A stretch of 64,000 bases of DNA, taken from contig OZ020304.1 in the NCBI GenBank assembly GCA_963971305.1, positions 3,906,001 through 3,970,000 on the forward strand. Direction: 5' to 3'. Position 1 is the first letter of the stretch, and the number at the start of each line of letters is the position of its first letter. Positions 58,801 through 63,466 of the stretch are shown here, one piece after another. The notes under the pieces were generated by a model, which saw only the letters and a program-made list of their open reading frames with translations, was not told where the DNA came from and did no database searches. The position numbers and the translations under genes were made by a program. This DNA is from Arcuatula senhousia (Eukaryota; Mollusca; Bivalvia; Mytilida; Mytilidae).

Positions 58801-61614
58801 TGGCAATAATTTCAAGAGTTGTATTTTACAGTATAATACGTTAGTTGTCATTGTTTTGGTATTTGGTTATTTTAGCAATGGTAAAATAATATTATTCAGA
58901 TTCCCTTATAATGTTATAAGACTAATTGTTCTTGATTGTACTGTTTTAGATCTATTGCCATTAGTGGCATTGGTATATTTCTGTATGAAGAACTCAGTCA
59001 TGGAACACTGCACCCAAAACTCAATGAAGCATTTATTGTGCTTCTGGGCAATCTAAGGGTAAGTACATTGAAAACCATAATGTATATCAACTGTTACTAC
59101 AGAATTTTCTGAGAAAATATTTTTAAAAGCTTTGAAAAGAAAAATAAATGGGTCACACACTATCAATTGTTTTGTGTCAAAACTACTTGTTGCAGGCATT
59201 TTATTATTAACATGTACTATCATCCAAAAGTACTAAATGACTTTATGAGATAATATTCAGTAATTTATCCACTTCCTGTTGACCAAGTATTTTGAATGTA
59301 AGAGACATTTATTATGTCACTTTAATGTACTTTCTAAAATATAACTAGTACCAACAATTATGATGAATTACCTCCCTTTTCAGTGTGTAAACAGAAGTGT
59401 TGCTAAGGTAGCCACTGATGTCTTGACCATGTTGGTGGATCATATCAAAGTCTTGTTAGACTACCATCCAGAACTGCCAAAACGTATCATTGAGGTAGGA
59501 TTTATTAACTTCCTGTTTTACATATTGCTCTCTAACATTCATTTTCATTAGAATTAAGGTTTTTGACTCATTTAATAGGTAAAAATATAAACGTATTTAC
59601 TTCTGTTGTCAGGTTCTTGAAACATGGATGTGATAACTCAAAGATAATGGGATGTCACACAACCTTCATTATCAGGGGCAATTAAAAAATCCACAGTGGA
59701 AAACCTGTATTCATGTACACAGTCTAATAATCCCAAATGGTTACAATTGCTACATTTCAGGTTGTGATGGCAACAGTATCAACACTTATACCAGTAGCAG
59801 GGGCTATAAATTCTGATGAAGAAAAAAAGGTACGAACTGTGTGTATTCAAACTATCTATGCTCCTTAACATTGTTATATAAAAAGCTTAGCACCAGATTT
59901 GAATTCAAACTGTTTAAAATCAAAAAGCTTGTTATAACAATTTATGAGCAGCAGCATTTAAACTTTGTTCATTTATTCTATCCCATTGTATACAAAAGTA
60001 TTGGGTTAAAGCTGTTTGTAAGGCAGAAGTTAAACAAGCACTTAAGAGCAGAGAATTACACAAACTCAAGCCTTTCTATTTAATGCATTGATATTGTAAA
60101 AAAAATATTAGGTGTGTAACATTGGTCTGAAGGTATAATGGTAAAATACAAAAGTAATAAATGATTTTAATTGTTTTCAGTTGATCATATCCATGATGTT
60201 TTGTGTGGTTGACTGGTGTATGAAGATGCCTATCAATTCTCTACTTGAGACGACAGATTCTGATAAAGGATGTATTTATAAAGTGTTTCAGGTAAAGTTT
60301 GTTTTCTATAGAATTTGTTATAAAGTAGACTCTTTCTTGAAGTGATATCTTGTTTTATCAATGTCTAGCACTGAGATATGGACTTTCTGAAAAATGTTAA
60401 AAAGGTATTTGACCTGATTCTCAACAAAGTCACTATTTTTGTCAAACTGCAGAGAAACAGTTTGTTATTGCTTCCCAGGTTAATTGTATATGAAGACATT
60501 TTTTACCTGTGATTAGATAATGAAATAGAATATAGATCAAATTTTCCTCAGGTCATGAACCTTACTCTTTCATGAAAGTGTACATTTGGCATTTTCTCCA
60601 GATTTCATAAAGTGAAAAATCCGGGCTATAAAATGATGAATATCAGGCAGAAGCAGCAGATAAAAATTTCCTTTACAGTTTTCTCAGCAACATCTAATTA
60701 CAGCCACTTGATATTTTGTATAGTGCATGAGAATTGGGTCCCATAACGTGGGATTTGACTTCATATCTGCTGATCACCTACTTCCTGTTTACCCAAATCT
60801 GGCCATTTTTGATTTTCACAGATTTCTCTAGCAAAGATTGCATATTTCATGACTCAGATGTTTCTTGTTCTGTCTCTTTTGTACCTGGTTACTCTTGGTT
60901 TAAAAAGCATGCACTATTTCAGTATTATTCTGTTCATTACAGATGTTAAACTATGCTGTGTCTGGTCATTCTGAGGAATCACTGAGTCAAATGAAGCAGT
61001 CATTGATGGGGATGATACAAGACTCTGACTTTGACTTTCTCAGAGATCTGACAGTGGACTACCAGAGACGATACAGTCCAGAGAAATTCACCAGTCAACA
61101 GTCAGAAACCAGACAGGAGGACACAGTTAAACTAGCTGCTAAAACAGTGAGTTAAGGGAATCGGCATTAGCTGTAGGCTAAAATTCCTACTGTGACTGTT
61201 GTGGATTTTAAGTTGTTATTGGTTTATGTAATTGCTTTGCATACAATTATTTTATATCTACTTATATTTTTTTTATAAAAAAGAAGCAACAAAATGCTAT
61301 AGTTGCATGCTTGTCAATTTCTATTAGACCTTAAATAATTATTAGATGTGAAATAAGCCATAAATTTTATTGGTAAATACTTTGTTTAATTGTAGATATA
61401 TTGTTTATTATATTATATATTTTATATTATATATTATATATACAAAGAATAACTTTTTCCTCAGTTTATAAACCATCTTGTGAATCACCTGTGTCATTTC
61501 CCGATGGGAGCTGGAGCTTCACGGATCAATAGTTCTGTCCAGGAATATCACGACATGGAAGACAACAATCATGATGACCTCAAATCTGACCTTTTCTTCT
61601 CACCCAATATACAA
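16773..61614 (+). CDS. RALGAPA: Ral GTPase-activating protein subunit alpha (5' 34 exons; continues past window)
   Basis: RALGAPA is the catalytic subunit of the RalGAP heterodimer (with RALGAPB). It switches off RalA/RalB, tuning exocytosis and mTORC1 signalling, and is inhibited by Akt in mammals. Exon-by-exon similarity to vertebrate RALGAPA1 is clear from [20 protein letters not shown] through the '[11 protein letters not shown]' block. All 34 exons join in phase with GT-AG introns and give 1403 residues. The human protein is about 2040 residues, and its Rap/Ran-GAP domain (about the last 250) is beyond the right edge. Visible parts: alpha-helical N-terminal region (1-300), KSFSRAWSK block (about 695), Ser-rich linker (700-900), and [15 protein letters not shown] helical region (900-1350). 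The start codon is the first ATG, at the conserved N-terminus. Introns are unusually rich in repeats; intron 15 carries an 80-copy exon-edge array. Vertebrates have two paralogues (A1, A2); I do not assign this one to either. Confidence 0.95.
17104..17200 (-). repeat. Retroelement 3' tail fragment (likely)
   Basis: Minus-strand 3' end with an iterated (aatca) tail (gaacaaatcaaatcaaat) beside a tactttattgcc motif. It lies in RALGAPA intron 1. Confidence 0.35.
17223..17688. mobile_element. 466-bp MITE with long TIRs
   Basis: Imperfect terminal inverted repeats of about 43 bases (acgtaacccttactccgcta at left, the complement of which appears as ggagtaagggtacgt at right), flanked by TA. No transposase. 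It lies in RALGAPA intron 1. Confidence 0.75.
18057..18143 (+). repeat. 87-base repeat, identical to 11168-11254
   Basis: Second exact copy of the atagaagaaaatgagatgtg ... ggaaaacagc block, about 6.9 kb away, in RALGAPA intron 1. Confidence 0.8.
18364..18474 (+). CDS. RALGAPA: RALGAPA exon 2
   Basis: Residues 37-73 plus one base. Acceptor TTTCAG; reads [20 protein letters not shown]. Donor GTGAGT, with a fold-back immediately downstream. Confidence 0.93.
18487..18610. repeat. Fold-back just after exon 2 donor
   Basis: 27-base arms (18487-18513 and 18584-18610) pair with one mismatch (gaatattatatactttcc and its complement). The rest of the 124 bases pairs loosely. The loop contains a second ctag|gtgagt donor-like sequence. 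Confidence 0.7.
19089..19138 (+). CDS. RALGAPA: RALGAPA exon 3
   Basis: 50 bases, residues 74-90: [17 protein letters not shown], matching human REELDAILFIFE. Acceptor TTTCAG, donor GTAAAT. Confidence 0.9.
19543..19600 (+). CDS. RALGAPA: RALGAPA exon 4
   Basis: 58 bases, residues 91-109: [19 protein letters not shown]. Acceptor TTGTAG, donor GTTAGT. Confidence 0.9.
20170..20213 (+). CDS. RALGAPA: RALGAPA exon 5
   Basis: 44 bases, residues 110-124: [15 protein letters not shown], matching human LILKKLLHTGNSLK. Acceptor TTTTAG, donor GTAAAC. Confidence 0.9.
20851..21004 (+). CDS. RALGAPA: RALGAPA exon 6
   Basis: Residues 125-175 plus one base: [20 protein letters not shown] and [11 protein letters not shown]. 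Acceptor TCATAG, donor GTATGT. Confidence 0.93.
21361..22725. repeat. Bivalve dispersed element with internal 156-bp tandem array
   Basis: Starts agctcacctggccaaaggcc (a hairpin with catgtgagct) and ends gaccaggtgagcgatttagg ... gcctcttgttt. Inside, from about 21660 to 22670, a 156-157-bp unit (gttgtcagatgacccctta, tttagctctacaaaagtct) repeats about six times. It lies in RALGAPA intron 6. No ORF. Confidence 0.8.
22827..22910 (+). repeat. Degenerate remote copies of the exon 7 start
   Basis: gatggtgacttcagataatatt and gtggtaacttcagatgatatt resemble the exon 7 start (gatggtgacctcagatgacat). They suggest older duplications of the exon edge, later split apart by the repeat at 22918-23720. Confidence 0.5.
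22918..23720. repeat. Dispersed element with poly-C and about 165-bp tandem array
   Basis: Begins with a 20-base poly-C run (22921-22940), then gtctgtccgtccgtccg text. Four units of 163-167 bp follow (aggggagataattggactta at 23131, 23298, 23461, 23624). It ends in agctagctcacagtattac. It lies in RALGAPA intron 6. Confidence 0.75.
23730..23764 (+). repeat. Upstream copy of exon 7 start with AG
   Basis: acag|gtataggtgagatggtgacc at 23727 repeats the real exon 7 start at 23789 with a 59-base offset, including an AG at the same place. Using it would insert 59 bases and shift the frame. Confidence 0.8.
23789..23910 (+). CDS. RALGAPA: RALGAPA exon 7
   Basis: Residues 176-216: [20 protein letters not shown] and [13 protein letters not shown]. 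Acceptor TTTTAG; a decoy copy of its start lies 59 bases upstream. Donor GTTTGT. Confidence 0.9.
24378..24468 (+). repeat. Upstream copy of exon 8 acceptor region
   Basis: gttttgttttaattgcaggtct occurs at 24414 and again at the true acceptor (24499). The copied junction would read GTC TAA, an immediate stop. Confidence 0.8.
24518..24656 (+). CDS. RALGAPA: RALGAPA exon 8
   Basis: Residues 217-262 plus one base: [20 protein letters not shown], matching human KSLEWKNKENQERGFSFLF. Acceptor TTGCAG, with a duplicated decoy acceptor 85 bases upstream. Donor GTAAGT. Confidence 0.93.
24833..25223. repeat. Bivalve dispersed repeat flanked by 30-bp direct repeats
   Basis: A 30-base exact direct repeat (gaaatataaattacaacaa... 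agaca) at 24833-24862 and 25194-25223 brackets text typical of mussel repeats (ctgacacgcgattcgtct, agactcatcagaggcgctc, ctaacctcggggaattaaaa). It lies in RALGAPA intron 8. Confidence 0.65.
25499..25631 (+). CDS. RALGAPA: RALGAPA exon 9
   Basis: Residues 263-306 plus two bases: [11 protein letters not shown] and [20 protein letters not shown]. Acceptor TTACAG, donor GTAGGG. Two partial tandem copies follow. Confidence 0.88.
25632..25788 (+). repeat. Two partial tandem copies of exon 9
   Basis: gaatgtagatactcctatat (exon 9 at 25561) recurs at 25650 and 25738, periods 89 and 88. The first copy keeps a donor aaacag|gtcagt at 25721; the second is cut at ggttaatag. Confidence 0.88.
26110..28490. 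repeat. Composite dispersed element with 174-bp tandem array
   Basis: Opens with ctcacctgcgactttagtcg and gcgagacatag. From 26257 to 26930 a 174-bp unit (ttgaccttgaccttgatttt, atggaaaagttttg at 26431, 26605, 26779) repeats about four times. 27090-28420 holds diverged units of another kind (gaaaagtataatagctaggc, gtgactctgtg). It ends gccgacaggcaagacatact, a family also at 42765-43705. The short ORFs within are repeat frames. It fills RALGAPA intron 9 up to the exon 10 acceptor. Confidence 0.75.
28500..28755 (+). CDS. RALGAPA: RALGAPA exon 10
   Basis: Residues 307-392: a Ser/Thr-rich linker, then [20 protein letters not shown], matching human [20 protein letters not shown]. Acceptor TTGTAG, only about 12 bases past the end of a repeat. 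Donor GTAATA. Confidence 0.92.
28756..29760 (+). other. RALGAPA intron 10
   Basis: About 1 kb. 29030-29270 looks like a remnant of the bivalve 'ctacttcctgttaac' repeat family. Nothing else is recognisable. Confidence 0.5.
29761..29832 (+). CDS. RALGAPA: RALGAPA exon 11
   Basis: 72 bases, residues 393-416: [20 protein letters not shown] then EWFQ. Acceptor TTTCAG, donor GTAAGT. Confidence 0.92.
29833..31127 (+). other. RALGAPA intron 11
   Basis: AT-rich, 1.3 kb. A diverged inverted pair around 30780-30920 (tcaattttaatgtcact near 30789 and gacattaaaattgata near 30889) suggests an old fold-back element. No gene seen. Confidence 0.45.
31128..31259 (+). CDS. RALGAPA: RALGAPA exon 12
   Basis: Residues 417-460: [18 protein letters not shown], matching human EEKPLFMQEPEE. 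Acceptor ACCAG, donor GTATGT. Confidence 0.92.
31368..33060. repeat. Dispersed element with degenerate GGGGCC-type units
   Basis: Starts tactcctgctatgacatgtagg and contains diverged units with aggatggatgggattgattttgg and aggggccaaaa. It ends with the cagtccaccatgggctg ... gctcggcgaagctttttat block also near 25935-26060 and 53315-53430. It lies in RALGAPA intron 12 and contains no real ORF. Confidence 0.65.
33061..34286 (+). other. Rest of RALGAPA intron 12
   Basis: 33061-33960 is AT-rich with nothing recognised. 33960-34170 is a diverged copy of the repeat at 2570-2760 (gacaaaacctgtaaacac, aatgtgaactcaagtt). Confidence 0.5.
34287..34520 (+). CDS. RALGAPA: RALGAPA exon 13
   Basis: Residues 461-538: [20 protein letters not shown], matching human [20 protein letters not shown]. 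Acceptor GACAG, donor GTCTGG (weak). Confidence 0.92.
34813..34886 (+). CDS. RALGAPA: RALGAPA exon 14
   Basis: 74 bases, residues 539-562 plus two bases: [20 protein letters not shown] then EQKT, matching human CKRILNIYRYMVMQVSM. Acceptor TCCAG, donor GTAAAT. Confidence 0.93.
34985..35060 (+). repeat. Diverged relative of the 87-base repeat
   Basis: agatgtggaataagtgta ... acacaacc recalls 11168-11254 and 18057-18143. Confidence 0.55.
35363..36095. mobile_element. Pogo/Tc1-like MITE ending 19 bases before exon 15
   Basis: Terminal inverted repeats cagtgaaacctgtccaaacc (left) and ggtttggacagttttcactg (right) match with one indel, and TA flanks both ends (35361-35362, 36096-36097). CAGT termini with a TA duplication fit pogo/Tigger-type elements. 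No transposase, 733 bp. Confidence 0.8.
36115..36226 (+). CDS. RALGAPA: RALGAPA exon 15 (founder of the 79-bp array)
   Basis: 112 bases, residues 563-600: [20 protein letters not shown] and [14 protein letters not shown], matching human WEQMLLVLLRVTESVL and LAGRLAGPLFQ. It joins in phase to [16 protein letters not shown] of exon 16. Acceptor TTTCAG lies 19 bases after a MITE end. Its donor CAG|GTATGT is the first of 80 near-identical junctions. Confidence 0.93.
36227..42470 (+). repeat. 79-bp tandem array of exon 15 end plus splice donor (79 extra copies)
   Basis: Each unit is 25 intron-like bases (gtatgtatactgtctgaagt...) followed by about 54 bases copied from exon 15 (cctagagaaagag, ggagggaagctagcacagcc, tatatttcag). 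The span is 6244 bases, which equals 79 x 79 plus three single-base insertions (taccttaaag variants near 39250, 39415, 40845). With the founder exon there are 80 copies of tttcag|gt. About 13 units carry GTAAGT and most of the rest GTATGT. Divergence is low, a few percent. The array ends at 42471, where gtactgtgg leaves the repeat. Confidence 0.95.
42765..43705. repeat. Dispersed element with about 182-bp tandem units
   Basis: Begins tgtgtcgcctgcgacg ... ggaaggcgagacatagg and ends ggcaggcgagacatactttt. Inside, gtaaacttttttgtaagac starts units at 42836, 43019 and 43201, with shorter ones after. Same family as 27090-28490. It lies in RALGAPA intron 15. Confidence 0.75.
44729..46209. mobile_element. 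Harbinger-like TIR element nested in the hAT-like element
   Basis: About 44-base terminal inverted repeats (gggaacggtcattattta, then a G7 run pairing with a C7 run at the far end), flanked by TAA (44726-44728, 46210-46212), the 3-base duplication of PIF/Harbinger elements. 1481 bp, rich in gacccccc tracts, no transposase seen. Confidence 0.8.
46619..47650. mobile_element. Mariner-like MITE nested in the hAT-like element
   Basis: 28-base terminal inverted repeats with one mismatch (cgagggctgtccgtaaagtt at left) flanked by TA (46617-46618, 47651-47652). The cgagggctgtcc tip is typical of mariner elements. 1032 bp, no transposase frame left. Confidence 0.85.
48006..48128 (+). CDS. RALGAPA: RALGAPA exon 16
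   Basis: Residues 601-641: [20 protein letters not shown] and [13 protein letters not shown], matching human [20 protein letters not shown]. Acceptor TCAAG, donor GTAAGT. It follows an 11.8-kb intron. Confidence 0.95.
48568..48688 (+). CDS. RALGAPA: RALGAPA exon 17
   Basis: Residues 642-681 plus one base: [20 protein letters not shown], matching human [20 protein letters not shown]. It then becomes basic ([10 protein letters not shown]). Acceptor CACAG, donor GTAATT. Confidence 0.95.
49140..50830. repeat. Bivalve dispersed repeats around the minisatellite
   Basis: 49140-49960 and 50400-50830 have ttgacct/tgaccttgacct units. 49945-50395 is an insertion of the gtccgtccgtttgtcc family (start gaagagtgggggaggggtat, end agctcacagatttacttgtt). 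No gene. Confidence 0.6.
49259..49568. repeat. 31-bp x 10 minisatellite
   Basis: Ten perfect copies of a 31-base unit (tttgacatagggctttgata + tttgtcatatg), expanded from a single motif of the surrounding dispersed repeat. It lies in RALGAPA intron 17. Confidence 0.95.
50988..51131 (+). CDS. RALGAPA: RALGAPA exon 18
   Basis: Residues 682-729 plus one base: [15 protein letters not shown], matching human VDKSFSRGWSRD. Acceptor TATAG, donor GTAAGT. Confidence 0.92.
51660..53580. repeat. Two nested dispersed elements
   Basis: 51660-52247 plus 53440-53580 match the 21361 family (gtcagatga, cagatagagaaaagctcttgc). The match breaks at ttcatgttt and resumes at cctatagaatgaaaactatt, as if 52248-53440 (tacctgcgttgccgaaggcg ..., then tgtcgcgtacacttattcc text) had inserted. 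It lies in RALGAPA intron 18. Confidence 0.65.
53736..53915 (+). CDS. RALGAPA: RALGAPA exon 19
   Basis: Residues 730-789 plus one base. Low-complexity Ser/Pro/Arg-rich linker ([19 protein letters not shown]) with several RSxS-like sites that kinases could use. Phase fits both neighbours. Acceptor TTTAG, donor GTATTT. Confidence 0.85.
54498..54551 (+). CDS. RALGAPA: RALGAPA exon 20
   Basis: 54 bases, residues 790-807 plus one base: [18 protein letters not shown]. Symmetric phase 1-1, so it could be skipped without a frameshift. Acceptor TACAG, donor GTAAGA. Confidence 0.8.
54945..55150. repeat. Bivalve gtccgtccgtcagtc-family fragment
   Basis: Typical start (taccca atgcaacaaagttg / caatgggtata) and ttacttcctgttta near the end. 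It lies in RALGAPA intron 20. A further remnant sits at 60650-60800 in intron 32. Confidence 0.6.
55280..55384 (+). CDS. RALGAPA: RALGAPA exon 21
   Basis: 105 bases, residues 808-842 plus one base: acidic linker [20 protein letters not shown]. Symmetric phase. Acceptor AATAG, donor GTAAGA. Confidence 0.82.
55511..55732. repeat. 37-bp x 6 minisatellite
   Basis: Six copies of a 37-base unit (taagagtgacatctaatgtt + aaacgtaccttgtgttg), starts at 55511, 55548, 55585, 55622, 55659, 55696. The last three are diverged. It lies in RALGAPA intron 21. Confidence 0.92.
55833..55997 (+). CDS. RALGAPA: RALGAPA exon 22
   Basis: Residues 843-897 plus one base: [20 protein letters not shown], matching the human [20 protein letters not shown] style of linker. 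Donor GTAGTG is chosen because only it keeps phase with exon 23. Acceptor TACAG. Confidence 0.85.
56185..56375 (+). CDS. RALGAPA: RALGAPA exon 23
   Basis: Residues 898-961: [20 protein letters not shown] and LGILGNVN, matching human WRRMLGILGDVN. Acceptor TCTAG, donor GTAACT. Confidence 0.95.
56737..56835 (+). CDS. RALGAPA: RALGAPA exon 24
   Basis: 99 bases, residues 962-994: [17 protein letters not shown], matching human PPVLIPPLRILTPWLFK. Acceptor TACAG, donor GTAAAA. Confidence 0.93.
57215..57370 (+). CDS. RALGAPA: RALGAPA exon 25
   Basis: Residues 995-1046: [20 protein letters not shown] and [13 protein letters not shown], matching human [20 protein letters not shown]. Acceptor TTCAG, donor GTGCTT. 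Confidence 0.95.
57581..57712 (+). CDS. RALGAPA: RALGAPA exon 26
   Basis: Residues 1047-1090: [20 protein letters not shown], matching human [20 protein letters not shown]. Acceptor ACCAG, donor GTAAGT. Confidence 0.95.
57987..58112 (+). CDS. RALGAPA: RALGAPA exon 27
   Basis: Residues 1091-1132: [20 protein letters not shown], matching human [20 protein letters not shown]. Acceptor CTCAG, donor GTTTGT. Confidence 0.94.
58381..58439 (+). CDS. RALGAPA: RALGAPA exon 28
   Basis: 59 bases, residues 1133-1151 plus two bases: [19 protein letters not shown]. Acceptor TCTAG, donor GTTAGA. Confidence 0.85.
58630..58800. repeat. Dispersed repeat, relative of 2570-2760
   Basis: aatgcaaagacaacatcag ... 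caatcagcaacacacattcaagtcg ... gagtaagtaagcaattc, in RALGAPA intron 28. Confidence 0.55.
58950..59058 (+). CDS. RALGAPA: RALGAPA exon 29
   Basis: Residues 1152-1188: [20 protein letters not shown], matching human [20 protein letters not shown]. Acceptor TTTAG, donor GTAAGT. Confidence 0.93.
59384..59494 (+). CDS. RALGAPA: RALGAPA exon 30
   Basis: Residues 1189-1225: [20 protein letters not shown], matching human TNKTVAHVACNMLHMLVHY. Acceptor TTCAG, donor GTAGGA. Confidence 0.93.
59761..59829 (+). CDS. RALGAPA: RALGAPA exon 31
   Basis: 69 bases, residues 1226-1248: [20 protein letters not shown]. Acceptor TTCAG, donor GTACGA. Confidence 0.92.
60181..60291 (+). CDS. RALGAPA: RALGAPA exon 32
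   Basis: Residues 1249-1285: [20 protein letters not shown], matching human VVSLLLCLLDWIMALPLKT. Acceptor TTCAG, donor GTAAAG. Confidence 0.94.
60943..61146 (+). CDS. RALGAPA: RALGAPA exon 33
   Basis: Residues 1286-1353: [20 protein letters not shown], ending DTVKLAAKT. It corresponds to human VLHGCVYGAQ through ISIAARTV. Acceptor TACAG, donor GTGAGT. Confidence 0.92.
61465..61614 (+). CDS. RALGAPA: RALGAPA exon 34 (last in window)
   Basis: Residues 1354-1403: [20 protein letters not shown], ending DLFFSPNIQ, matching human VITHLVNHLGHYPMSGG and ELFESPNIQ. Acceptor CTCAG, donor GTAAGA. The next exon (human FFVLNN) is outside the window or beyond the DIRS insertion. Confidence 0.94.
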
Positions 61615-61965
61615 GTAAGATATTCAAGATACAGTTGTATAGGATATACTGGTAACAATACCATTATTGTATTAACATATTATAGTTACACACTGCACAG
61701 ATCTATCATTTAGTGTCATAAGGAATAACCTATTGATTGTTCAGTTGTTGATGACTAGATCTTTTACTTAGTCTATATCATTTTATTTCATAAATTAACC
61801 GACCTACCTGACAAATATACATATGGATTTCTTAACTCCGGTTATTAGCTCGCTCCGGAAGTCAAAAACATCGTGTGACGTGACTTCCGCCCAGCCCTCC
61901 ATGCTTTAGTTTCTTCTCTGGCGCCGAGGACATCGGTTGTCTTCAGCGCAGCTCAGCTCTATAAT

Positions 61966-63450
61966 ATGTCTGAACCCAAAGGGACAGAGGTAGTTAGCGA
62001 AGGCGAACAATTGCCGACTTCGCTTATTGACGATAACGAGGAGGAGAGTGCTAGAACAACACGAAGGTCAGTACTTTTGCCAAGTAAATCTTCGTCAGGT
62101 AGCAAAAAGAAAAAGTCCAAATATGATATGCTTGACGAGAAGTGGAATGAGAAATTTGTTGATTTCGATAAGAATATTGACAATAAACTTGACAGTTTCT
62201 TTAATAAAATTGTGTCAACGTTGTCTGACTTACCACAAAGGAATTCAGATGTCAATTCTCATGAATTGGGTGATAATCAGTCACAAAGACGTTTATCGCC
62301 AGATAGAAGGTCACAAAGACCTGCCCATGATGAACAGTTGTCACAAAGACGACGAGTAGTAGATTTTTCGGACCACAGTGAGAGTGGTGACGAAAATGAG
62401 GATCAAATTTCACTTCAAATAGGTGAAAATGAAAGATCTGATTTAGATGAGCACGAAGACACAAAGTCAGAAGATGATCAGGGTGAAAAAACTAAGAAAT
62501 GTTTATTTGACATTTTTGGTAATGATGCAATAACTAAGAAATCAGAAAAGAAAACTGGTATTGCAATAGATGAGTCACAAAGACAGGTTCTAAGTACAAG
62601 TTGGCGTTCTGATAAGCCCAATTCATTAACTGCTTTTGCAGAGGAAAATTTAGAGGCTTTCCCTATTGAAGAAGAAACAGAAAAATTTCTTCAGGTACCA
62701 ACTTTAGATAGCATGATTGAAAGCTGTTTAGTAAACAAACATGGTAAAAGGGCTGCTTTCACAAAGGCAAATAAAACTTTATTTTCACAACCTTACAAAA
62801 TGTTGGAAAAAATTGCTTATCGTGGTCAACTGTCAGCTCACTTAGGTATTGTTATGCAGATGTATATTCAACAGTCACTAGGTACTTTAGTTGAATCTTT
62901 GTCTGAGGCCCCTGTAAATTTAGATAAGGTAATACAACAGGTGCGAGATACCTTTGCAATGTCTACCAAGTGTCTAGATCAGCTTGGAAGGACTGGGGCT
63001 TTCCATCATATTATCCGCAGACAGTTAGCAATGACTGACACGTCTCTATATACATTAGAAGATAACAGAGACATTTCAGATCTACCACTATGTGGAAATG
63101 GAGTTTTTGGAGAACAGCTTACATCCACATTAAAATCCAATAAAGAAAAGAAGAAGACTCTTGAGGATTTATTACCAAAGTTTGAATCAAATGATAAGAA
63201 AAGAAAATATAAGTCAGACTCAAATGAAAGTTCAGGTCCTAGTAAGGCTAAGAAGGCTCATGTGTATGAGAAAGATAAGAATGACAATTATCAGTCGGCA
63301 GCATCTTTGACTATGTCTTCTTTTCGTATCCCTAAGATACCCAGAAGTTACACGCCTAGGTACAACAAAAGAGGCAAAGGCAAGGGACAGCAAAACAGAA
63401 CTGAAGGTTCCCAGAAAGGGTCTTCCTCCAAAGGAGGAAAGTCCCAATGA
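61966..63450 (+). CDS. DIRS ORF1 (gag-like), 494 residues
   Basis: Intact frame from ATG to TGA. N-terminal third is charged and low-complexity (many SQRR and acidic runs). The middle is helical (LEKIAYRGQLSAHLGIVMQM). A DIRS-type ending of the gag core reads LPLCGNGVFGEQLTSTLK. The C-terminus is very basic (KRGKGKGQQNR) and likely binds nucleic acid. Position before the reverse transcriptase ORF supports the gag call; I recognise no zinc knuckle. The frame is unbroken, so the insertion may be young. Confidence 0.8.
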   Translation: MSEPKGTEVVSEGEQLPTSLIDDNEEESARTTRRSVLLPSKSSSGSKKKKSKYDMLDEKWNEKFVDFDKNIDNKLDSFFNKIVSTLSDLPQRNSDVNSHELGDNQSQRRLSPDRRSQRPAHDEQLSQRRRVVDFSDHSESGDENEDQISLQIGENERSDLDEHEDTKSEDDQGEKTKKCLFDIFGNDAITKKSEKKTGIAIDESQRQVLSTSWRSDKPNSLTAFAEENLEAFPIEEETEKFLQVPTLDSMIESCLVNKHGKRAAFTKANKTLFSQPYKMLEKIAYRGQLSAHLGIVMQMYIQQSLGTLVESLSEAPVNLDKVIQQVRDTFAMSTKCLDQLGRTGAFHHIIRRQLAMTDTSLYTLEDNRDISDLPLCGNGVFGEQLTSTLKSNKEKKKTLEDLLPKFESNDKKRKYKSDSNESSGPSKAKKAHVYEKDKNDNYQSAASLTMSSFRIPKIPRSYTPRYNKRGKGKGQQNRTEGSQKGSSSKGGKSQ

Positions 63451-63466
63451 CTCGGTAAGAAATTTA